DNA from: Anaerolineales bacterium
Lineage (GTDB): Bacteria > Chloroflexota > Anaerolineae > 4572-78 > J111
Reading direction: 5' to 3'
Assembly (NCBI GenBank): GCA_015075185.1
Contig: JABTUW010000002.1
Span: forward strand, 496,001 to 560,000
DNA: 64,000 nucleotides
Shown here one piece after another: positions 1 to 6,519 of the stretch (position 1 is the first letter of the stretch; each line of letters begins with the position of its first letter). The notes under the pieces are model-generated. The model saw only the letters and a program-made list of their open reading frames with translations, was not told where the DNA came from and searched no databases. The position numbers and the translations under genes are program-made.

Positions 1-228
1 GGTGACGTTAGGATGATCGTGCAGATCTTTGTCGGCCAATTCCCCCTGTGACTGGCCATCTTGTTCATACAAACGAAATAAAATAAACCACTGTTCGGGT
101 GTGATCCCGGCCCCCGCGTCCTGCAAAAACTTCACCAGATGCAGCCGCAGCAACCGGGCCACCCGCTGGATTTTGTAGGCAATAGCCTTGTCCAGGCTGC
201 TAACGTCGTAAATGTAATCAGGTTCCAT
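1..228 (-). CDS. MarR-family transcriptional regulator (N-terminal part, cut by window edge)
   Basis: This open frame starts at an ATG (226-228) and runs off the left edge with no stop, giving 76 residues. The protein begins MEPDYIYDVSSLDKAIAYKI and continues with a helix, then TPEQWFILFRLYEQDGQSQG and ELADKDLHDHPNVT. This is the usual start of a MarR winged helix: a dimerisation helix, the T-x-x-Q-W-x-I-L helix, then the first helix of the DNA-binding motif. MarR proteins are small dimeric regulators that often answer to phenolic ligands or oxidants. The target genes lie outside the window. The family call is inferred from this pattern alone. Confidence 0.7.
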   Translation of the reverse strand, partial: MEPDYIYDVSSLDKAIAYKIQRVARLLRLHLVKFLQDAGAGITPEQWFILFRLYEQDGQSQGELADKDLHDHPNVT

Positions 229-297
229 ACGTCAATAATCTTTGCCTTGGCAAATATTACCTAGACAATAACATAGCTCGAGCATTTTGTCAAGAGG

Positions 298-2859
298 CTA
301 TTTTCGCCAAGTGAGGAAAAGGGCAATACCAATCACAACGATACTCAAAATAGTGACAATGGCGCCGATGGTGAAACTAAAGGGCCGGAAGGTGAGTTCA
401 ACGGTATGTTCGCCGGCAGGGACAGGCACAGCCCGGAGCGTGTAGTAAGCGCGGAGGATAGGCGCGGATTGGCCGTCTACGGTGGCTTGCCAGCCGGGAT
501 AATCAACCTCGCTGAGGATGAGGAGAGTGGGGGAGTTGGCGGCAACGTGAAGCGTGAAGCGTGAGGCGTGAGATGTGATACGTGACACATGATGCGTTGT
601 GCGTAGTACATCTGCCATTTCCTCGCTTCCTCGCCTCCCCGCCTCTATTAGTTGGATATACCGCTCTGCTCCCGGCTCTAACAACGCAATATGCCACCTA
701 TCAAAATTCGGGTCGGTGATTTTTTGGAGGATGGTCTGGTCGTCGGCAGTTTCTGCCTGGGTAACCAGCCAGGCGCGGGGACCGACAGTATTGAGCCGAT
801 GAACGTAGGTGGTGTCTTTCTCGGCCGGTTCTTCGTAGATGATGGTCGAGGGCACGTACAGTTCCTGCCGCCAGGTGATGACATATTTGACGTTGAGCAG
901 TTCCCAGGCCCGCTCGATGGGCATGGGCGGAGCCAGAAGCCGGTCATACCGCATGGGCCGCAGGGGGCTGGCTCCCCAGAGGTCTTCCAGCTCAAAAGGG
1001 ATGCCGTAGTTGTCGTAGAGGCGAAATTCGTTGTAGACGCGGAAGGGTTCGTTGGGGGCTGCGGCGGCATCTTGTTTGATGGCGGCGACAACAGCCGGCA
1101 TTTGGGTGTGCCACTCGGGCGGCTGGGGGTAGAGGTTTGTCTGCCAGTTGACGGAGAAGAGGTCGAAGCAGATAAGCGCAGCGGCAAAGGCAGTGAAGAG
1201 GGCCGGATGCAAGCGCGGGCCGAATCGCCAGAGCAGCCAGGCCAGCGCCAGCAGGATCGCCAGCAGGCTCGCCGCGCCGAGGAGGCCGTAGAAAGGGCTG
1301 TTAGGAGTCCAGCCGGTTTGGTTGAGGCCGAAGAAGAAGAGAAAGGTGAGCAGGAGGGAGAGGAGGAAGAGGGAGAAAGTAAGGCGGGAGAGGGAATGGG
1401 GGACGTGTGGTACGTGATGCGTCCCAAGGGGAGGCTGCGCTCTGATACGTGATGCGTCTTCAGGAGAGGCTTCGCTCTGAAGTGTGCTGGTTTTAGCGGC
1501 GGCCAGCAGGGTTTTGAAGCCGTACCCGGCCAGTACCGCCAGGCTGAAGGCCACGGCGAAGGCCCAGCGTTCCTGCCCGCGGAAGATGGAGAAGCCGGGG
1601 ATACTGAGGTAGAAGGGGGTATAGAGAAAGGTGTTGCCGCCAAAAGAAATCAACAGAGCGGCAAAGGCGACAATGGCCCAGAAGATAACGTGGCGGTTGG
1701 GATTGGCAAAGATAACCCAGAGGGCCAGAATCAGGCCAACAACGCCCACGTACAGGGGCGAGTAATGGCTGATTTGTCCGGGCAGGAGAAACTGAATCAG
1801 ATCCACCAGGGGAAAGCCGCCGGACATTTTGTCGTAAGTCCCTTCGGCGCGGACGGAGCGCAGGGTGTACTCGACGGCAGGGATGAATTGGATGGCGGCC
1901 AGCGCCAGGCCGGTAAGGAGGAAGAGAAGCGCGGGAAGCACAAAACGTAAAACGTAAAACGTAAAACGTAAAGCGTGAGGCGTGAGGCGTGAGATGAGAG
2001 GTGTCCCAGAGCGAGGCTTCGCACTGGTGCGTAAATCGTAAATACCCAAAGGGTACGATGTCGTAAATCGTAAATATAAAAAGTAGGCCAGGCTGGTACA
2101 AGCTACGATGAAGGCACTCTGGGGGTGGCCGGCGAGGAGAGTCATGCCCCAGGCGAGGCCAGCAAGGAGCAAGGGAGCAAGGGAGCAGAGGAGCGGAGGA
2201 GCGGAGCGCAGAGAATTTACTATTGACCATTGACTATTGATTATTGACAATTGTTCTTCGGTCGGCTGTCGGCGTTCAGCGGTCGCCATTTGCTGGCTCG
2301 CCCGGTGCAGGAAGAAGAGGATGAGCGGCAGCCAAACGTCGGCTTCCAATACGGCTAACTGCTGGCTGGGGTAGCCGGTCAGATAGCCGCTGAAGGTGAA
2401 GGTCAGGGCCGCGATGACGCCAGCAGGCCGGCTGGCCGTAATCCGGCGCATGAAGAGGTACATAAACACGGCGGCCAGCCAGAAATGAGCGATGGCTTCG
2501 ATTTCCAGGGCAAAGGCAGAAAAGCCCCAAGGCGCAGACAGGAGCAGGGTAAGCAGGCTGGGCGGATAGAAGACAGCAGCCTGCACGTCGGCCCAGAAGG
2601 GCGAACCGGCGAAGCTATAGGGATTCCACAAAGGCAGGCGGCCGGCGCTCAGCTCGCGCACGTCGAAGGTGGTGAAGGCCCAGAATTGAAGGTAGAAGTC
2701 ACCGGGGGGGAAGGATTGGCGATCCGCCGGGTTGGGGGTCAGGATGGGCCAGTAGAACAGGATAACCAGCGCGGCAAAAACCAAAATGATGAACCAATCG
2801 AGGCGCGACCAACGTTTCAAGGCGTTATTCCAGGTCAAAAGTGAATTCGGTAAAATCAC
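298..2859 (-). CDS. YfhO-like multi-pass membrane protein
   Basis: A large integral membrane protein of about 853 residues. It has a first membrane segment (FIILVFAALVILFYWPIL), about a dozen further hydrophobic segments and a soluble C-terminal part. The motifs YPGWQATVDGQ, VPVPAGEHTVELTFRP and a last membrane helix before the stop are the YfhO family signature. The family is linked to lipid-carrier-dependent glycosylation of surface polymers and has a GT-C-like fold; the reaction here is unknown. The start is uncertain: an ATG at 2931 would overlap the upstream acetyltransferase by 107 bp, while GTG 2859, TTG 2838 or TTG 2820 reduce the overlap. I chose GTG 2859. Two cytoplasmic or periplasmic loops contain 7-bp repeat arrays read in frame, giving 7-residue patterns such as SHASRFT. 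Confidence 0.8.
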   Translation of the reverse strand: MILPNSLLTWNNALKRWSRLDWFIILVFAALVILFYWPILTPNPADRQSFPPGDFYLQFWAFTTFDVRELSAGRLPLWNPYSFAGSPFWADVQAAVFYPPSLLTLLLSAPWGFSAFALEIEAIAHFWLAAVFMYLFMRRITASRPAGVIAALTFTFSGYLTGYPSQQLAVLEADVWLPLILFFLHRASQQMATAERRQPTEEQLSIINSQWSIVNSLRSAPPLLCSLAPLLLAGLAWGMTLLAGHPQSAFIVACTSLAYFLYLRFTTSYPLGIYDLRTSAKPRSGTPLISRLTPHALRFTFYVLRFVLPALLFLLTGLALAAIQFIPAVEYTLRSVRAEGTYDKMSGGFPLVDLIQFLLPGQISHYSPLYVGVVGLILALWVIFANPNRHVIFWAIVAFAALLISFGGNTFLYTPFYLSIPGFSIFRGQERWAFAVAFSLAVLAGYGFKTLLAAAKTSTLQSEASPEDASRIRAQPPLGTHHVPHVPHSLSRLTFSLFLLSLLLTFLFFFGLNQTGWTPNSPFYGLLGAASLLAILLALAWLLWRFGPRLHPALFTAFAAALICFDLFSVNWQTNLYPQPPEWHTQMPAVVAAIKQDAAAAPNEPFRVYNEFRLYDNYGIPFELEDLWGASPLRPMRYDRLLAPPMPIERAWELLNVKYVITWRQELYVPSTIIYEEPAEKDTTYVHRLNTVGPRAWLVTQAETADDQTILQKITDPNFDRWHIALLEPGAERYIQLIEAGRRGSEEMADVLRTTHHVSRITSHASRFTLHVAANSPTLLILSEVDYPGWQATVDGQSAPILRAYYTLRAVPVPAGEHTVELTFRPFSFTIGAIVTILSIVVIGIALFLTWRK
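546..608. repeat. Array of nine degenerate 7-bp repeats inside the YfhO-like gene
   Basis: Reading the plus strand from 546, the units are CGTGAAG, CGTGAAG, CGTGAGG, CGTGAGA, TGTGATA, CGTGACA, CATGATG, CGTTGTG and CGTAGTA. All nine are in exact 7-bp register. The array stays open in the gene's frame and encodes a 7-residue pattern. Confidence 0.85.
1411..1481. repeat. Two copies of a ~35-bp dispersed repeat inside the YfhO-like gene
   Basis: The two tandem copies share GTGATGCGTC, a short variable part, then GGAGGCTKCGCTCTGA. Related copies lie at 1989-2029 and 10575-10614. In the coding direction of the host genes the repeat reads as SEASPWDASR or SEASPEDASR. It always sits next to 7-bp repeat arrays. 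Confidence 0.7.
1946..2075. repeat. 7-bp repeat arrays plus dispersed repeat inside the YfhO-like gene
   Basis: From 1946 the units are CGTAAAA (three times), CGTAAAG, CGTGAGG, CGTGAGG and CGTGAGA in register. A diverged copy of the GAGGCTTCGC repeat follows (1989-2029). Then come CGTAAAT pairs at 2030-2043 and 2062-2075. The whole stretch stays open in the host frame. Confidence 0.8.
2221..2255. repeat. Array of five 7-bp repeats (TATTGAC type) inside the YfhO-like gene
   Basis: The units TATTGAC, CATTGAC, TATTGAT, TATTGAC and AATTGTT follow in exact register. It is a separate sequence family from the CGTGAAG arrays nearby but has the same 7-bp period. Confidence 0.8.
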
Positions 2860-3676
2860 AAACAGGCATGTAACCAATTTTTTGATAGATCCTGTTAGAG
2901 GTCGGGTTGGATAGGTCGGTAAACAAGACATAAAAGTTCCGTCCGGAGTCCAGTAGCAGTTGGCTTAACCGGGCGACGCAGGCGGTAGCATAGCCCCGCC
3001 CGCGCAGTTCCGGCGGGGTGTAAACAAGGCTAATACAAATCCCACTACGCGTGGGGCGAGACTGGGCGGCCATAGAAACTGGCTGCCTGTCTTCCCAAAG
3101 GTAAATGTCCTGATCGTTGATCCGGTAGCGTGCGACTTCGCGACTTTCGGCCAGGTTGCCCCGTTGCAGAGCTTCGTTCTGAAACGCAAAGATCCATTCG
3201 GTAATCAGTTCAAGATCAGCGGTTGTAGCCAACCTCAACCGGCCGGGCGTGGCTGGAATGGGGTTAACTCGCTTCAACTCATAGAGCCGGTTGCGCATCT
3301 TCACCTGGTAGGTTGTTTCTTTGAGGCTGGCCCAGGCAGCAGCAAACGCCTGAGCGAGTGGAGGATCGGCGGTAACGCCCGGAATGGGCCACTGACGGGC
3401 CGCTACTTCCTGAACGAGCAGTTCAAGCGACTCTCTCCAATCGGATAGTTTGGTATACAGGACCAGGGAGCGCGGGGGAGTCATCATAGCGGCCAGGAGT
3501 AGATCGTCATTATCCGTGACCGTAGCAAAGTAAGGCGGATGCTGAGCCGCCGGCAGAAAGTGGCTCACCCGCAGGCTAAGACCCAGGATCAGGTTATTGG
3601 CAGCCTCGTTTTTTTCCAGGACAGCCTGAGTTCTAGCCAGGAATTTATCGGCGTTTGGATAAATGGTAACTATCAT
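2825..3676 (-). CDS. GNAT-family N-acetyltransferase
   Basis: A 283-residue protein starting MIVTIYPNADKFLARTQ at the ATG 3674-3676. An upstream extension to 3760 is open but has no family-like sequence. The C-terminal half holds the acyl-CoA binding signature VYTPPELRGRGYATACVARL and a late NPTSNRIYQKIGYMPV motif, both typical of GNAT enzymes. The family moves an acetyl group from acetyl-CoA to an amine; the substrate cannot be read here. The N-terminal half (EAANNLILGLSLRV) resembles two-domain GNAT proteins common in Chloroflexota and Actinobacteria. Its 3' end overlaps the probable start of the YfhO-like gene, so the two are probably cotranscribed. Confidence 0.8.
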   Translation of the reverse strand: MIVTIYPNADKFLARTQAVLEKNEAANNLILGLSLRVSHFLPAAQHPPYFATVTDNDDLLLAAMMTPPRSLVLYTKLSDWRESLELLVQEVAARQWPIPGVTADPPLAQAFAAAWASLKETTYQVKMRNRLYELKRVNPIPATPGRLRLATTADLELITEWIFAFQNEALQRGNLAESREVARYRINDQDIYLWEDRQPVSMAAQSRPTRSGICISLVYTPPELRGRGYATACVARLSQLLLDSGRNFYVLFTDLSNPTSNRIYQKIGYMPVCDFTEFTFDLE

Positions 3677-3807
3677 TTCAAATGGCTGCGGTCGGCCAAA
3701 ACCCGCAGAAATGGCCCCTGCGTTTTCATTTCGACGACGCTGAGGGAAGCAACCGGGCAATCCAGGCGATGCCGGTAGCGGCTCAGAGCTTCCAGTCTTC
3801 CAACTCT

Positions 3808-5070
3808 TTATGAGATTGACTCCTGCGGCCTGACCTGGCTAACGGCGCTTTCTTCAGCCTGGCGCAAGACGCCCAGGCGGTTAATCGCATACAGGCCGAC
3901 CAGGGTGTAAACCACCCCGGAAAGATTCAAAACAGTGACAGGTCCCCACCAATCCACCAGAGGGGCCAGCAAACCGGCGACCAGGACCTGCCCGGCGCTG
4001 CGCTGGGTATGAATGAGACTGAAGATGCGCCCCCGGACTTCGTCGGCTACCCACTGTTGGAGCATGGTGTCCACCAAAATGTAACCCAGCACCCAGGGCA
4101 CGGTGTGCAGCCCGGCAACGACAATAACAAACCACAAGACCTGTATGTTGGCGTAGGGAAAGAACATCAGCCCGGTCAACAGCACCGTGCCGACATACAG
4201 GCCGGTCAAGGTGAAACGGCGCGCCCAGCGCATAGCGTTCGCCGAGCCTAAGATCGCGCCCACCCCGGCCACGGAGTAGAGCAGCCCGTAGCCGACATCG
4301 CCGCCGTCGAGCACCTCTTTGATATAAACCACTTCGATGGTGACCAGGGCTGCCCCGGCAAAGGCGGCGACAAACGTGGTCACCAGCAGCACCCGCAGGG
4401 CCTGGTTGTTAAAGGCATAATTTAAGCCAACTTTCAGGTCATCAAACCAACCCGGCCGGCTGTGCCCATCCAGCCGGGTCCGGGGCAGCTCGCCGGTGAT
4501 CCGGTAAATGAAGAAGACGGCGAACAGAAAACTGACCGCATCGGCCCAAAAGGCGACCGCGGCGCTGGAAGAAGCCACCAGGAAACCGGCAATGGCCGGG
4601 CCAACTATCAAGGCCAGATAGTTAACTGCACTCAAGCCCGAATTAGCACTCAGGACTTTATCTTTGCCGACCAGGTCTGGAATGAGCGACCGCTCGGCCG
4701 GCTCCATAAAGCTGATGGTGACGCGCCAGAGCAAGGCCAGGATGTAGATTTGCCAGAGCGAGGCCATCAATGGCAGCAGGGCAAACATCATCGCGGCGAC
4801 TAAATTAGCAACCATCATGACCCGGCGGCGGCTCAGCCGGTCTACAATAACTCCCGCCAGCGGGCTAATCAACAGGGCGGGGATCGATTCGACCGCCAGC
4901 AGGACGGCCAGGGCGGTGGCCGAGCCGGTCAAATCAAACACGTAAAGATTCAGCGCGATGATACCCAGCCAGTCACCCAGCTTCGAGACAAGGTTAGCCA
5001 GCCACAGCCAGCGATAACCGGGCGACTCGAAGAGGAGGGGGAAGCGGGAATGGAGAGCGATGATTAGCAT
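3808..5070 (-). CDS. MFS transporter (MFS_3 / EntS-like exporter)
   Basis: A 420-residue protein with about 12 membrane helices. The N-terminal part has the MFS loop motif between helices 2 and 3 (AGVIVDRLSRRRVMM), preceded by GDWLGIIALNLYVFDLTGSA. This is close to the MFS_3 group that includes the enterobactin exporter EntS and macrolide exporters. It probably exports a small molecule by proton antiport; the cargo is unknown. It starts at an ATG (5068-5070). The acetyltransferase lies 131 bp downstream on the same strand, so they may share a transcript. Confidence 0.85.
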   Translation of the reverse strand: MLIIALHSRFPLLFESPGYRWLWLANLVSKLGDWLGIIALNLYVFDLTGSATALAVLLAVESIPALLISPLAGVIVDRLSRRRVMMVANLVAAMMFALLPLMASLWQIYILALLWRVTISFMEPAERSLIPDLVGKDKVLSANSGLSAVNYLALIVGPAIAGFLVASSSAAVAFWADAVSFLFAVFFIYRITGELPRTRLDGHSRPGWFDDLKVGLNYAFNNQALRVLLVTTFVAAFAGAALVTIEVVYIKEVLDGGDVGYGLLYSVAGVGAILGSANAMRWARRFTLTGLYVGTVLLTGLMFFPYANIQVLWFVIVVAGLHTVPWVLGYILVDTMLQQWVADEVRGRIFSLIHTQRSAGQVLVAGLLAPLVDWWGPVTVLNLSGVVYTLVGLYAINRLGVLRQAEESAVSQVRPQESIS

Positions 5071-5164
5071 CGGCGCACTTCAGGCGGAATAGGTAACAGT
5101 CGCTTGGAGACAGGAAACATCAACACCCCCTGGTGAAACTGAGCCGTAAATTTCTGTCTATATT

Positions 5165-5199
5165 GGTCGGAGGTCCAAAGTGCACTTTGGACTCCGACC
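5165..5199. repeat. Long palindrome downstream of the phosphofructokinase gene
   Basis: The core TCCAAAGTGCACTTTGGA is an 18-bp perfect palindrome flanked by GGTCGGAG and CTCCGACC, with one extra G on the left. It lies about 50 bp past the phosphofructokinase stop. No T-run follows in the minus direction, so it is not a standard terminator. It could stabilise the mRNA end or bind a dimeric protein. Confidence 0.7.
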
Positions 5200-5246
5200 G
5201 GAACATCAAACATGGAACTGTGGGCGAAAACCGTAAAAGTTTAGCT

Positions 5247-6449
5247 TTACTCGCTGGTCATAATCAACAGCGGCTTCATCTCGAAGCTCTTATAGCTGGG
5301 GCGGAGGCGTTCGGTATTGTAGAACTTATCGACCTCCACCAGCTTTTTGGAGCTGGTGACGACCTCGATGGGCATATCGTCGTAACGGCCGTTACGCAGA
5401 ACGACCAGGCGGCCATGCACGCCCTGGAGCAGCAAATCCAGGGCCAGGTTGCCGTAGGCCATCGGCACAATCGAGTCAAGGGCGTCGGGGTCACCGCCAC
5501 GCACCAGGTAGCCCAATTTCTGGCTGATGATATTGAGCTTTTTGCCGTTGTTGAATTTGCCCGAACGTTCTTTCAGTTCGGCGGAAACCAGGTCGCCAAT
5601 GCCGCCCAGCTTGGCGTGACCATAGGCGTCGGTAGATGCGCTTTGAAGGACCATTTCGCCCCCGGCAAACATCGCTCCTTCCGAAACCAGCACAACAGCA
5701 TATTTGCTGGGGTTTTTGTTGCGGTCGTAAACCAGGAGTTCGGTCAGGCGGTCCATATCAAATTTATATTCCGGGATAACACAACGGTCGGCCGCGCCGG
5801 CCATGGTCGGCAGCATGGCAGTAAAGCCGGCATACCGGCCAAAAACTTCCAGCACCAGCAGCCGCTCGTGGGAACCGGCGGAGGTGCGCAGGCTGTGGGT
5901 CATCTGGATGGTGCGGGTCACGCAGGTGCTGAAGCCGATGCAGTACTCAGTGCCGGGCACGTCGTTGTCCATTGTTTTGGGAATAGCGACGACTTTAACG
6001 CCCTCCTGGTAGAGGCGCACCCCGTAACTCAGGGTGTCATCCCCGCCAATGGGGATGAGATAGTCGATGCCTAAAAAATCAAGATTTTTGACAACTTCGG
6101 GGGTCAAGTCATTTTTCTCGGCATTGTAGGCATCGCGCAAATGTGGCGGCACGTCACTCTTGGAAACCGAGCTGGGCCGCGTCCGCGAGGTGTGTAAAAA
6201 GGTGCCGCCGGTACGGCCGGCTTTGTTGACGACTTCTTCGGTCAGAACCTGATACCAGTCGCTGTTATCGGCCTCTTTGTCACGGATGATGCTGGAGATA
6301 CCCAGCCAGCCGCGGCGCAAGCCAATCACCTTGTATCCTTCGCGCAAGGCCCTGATGGTCACCGCCCGAATGGCCGGATTAAGACCCGGCACATCACCGC
6401 CGCCGGTTAGAATGCCAATAACGCCTTTGGTTTTCTTGATATTTGTCAT
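5247..6449 (-). CDS. pfp: 6-phosphofructokinase, probably pyrophosphate-dependent
   Basis: A 400-residue PFKA-family enzyme that phosphorylates fructose 6-phosphate at the committed step of glycolysis. The N-terminal loop ILTGGGDVPGLNPAIR is the phosphoryl-donor site. Two specificity positions can be read: GGDD at 135-138, where ATP enzymes have GGDG, and PKTMDND at 157-163, where classic ATP enzymes have PGTIDND. The Asp and Lys together are the hallmark of PPi-dependent enzymes, which are reversible. The substrate site TMDNDVPGTEY is intact. The start ATG has a GGAG about 10 bp upstream. It stands alone between convergent or same-strand neighbours. Donor choice is inferred from residues only. 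Confidence 0.85.
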   Translation of the reverse strand: MTNIKKTKGVIGILTGGGDVPGLNPAIRAVTIRALREGYKVIGLRRGWLGISSIIRDKEADNSDWYQVLTEEVVNKAGRTGGTFLHTSRTRPSSVSKSDVPPHLRDAYNAEKNDLTPEVVKNLDFLGIDYLIPIGGDDTLSYGVRLYQEGVKVVAIPKTMDNDVPGTEYCIGFSTCVTRTIQMTHSLRTSAGSHERLLVLEVFGRYAGFTAMLPTMAGAADRCVIPEYKFDMDRLTELLVYDRNKNPSKYAVVLVSEGAMFAGGEMVLQSASTDAYGHAKLGGIGDLVSAELKERSGKFNNGKKLNIISQKLGYLVRGGDPDALDSIVPMAYGNLALDLLLQGVHGRLVVLRNGRYDDMPIEVVTSSKKLVEVDKFYNTERLRPSYKSFEMKPLLIMTSE

Positions 6450-6519
6450 TGTAACGACTCCAATCTGTTTGAAAGTAAGAAGCTTATGATATTGGTTAAC
6501 CCCCCAACACAGTAAGCCC

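Noticed and set aside
546..2255. CRISPR-like array
   Set aside because: The repeats are 7 bp, contiguous and degenerate, without spacers, and lie in a coding frame. No cas gene is present.
5133..6074. 313-residue plus-strand open frame
   Set aside because: Antisense to the well-supported phosphofructokinase and without any family motif.
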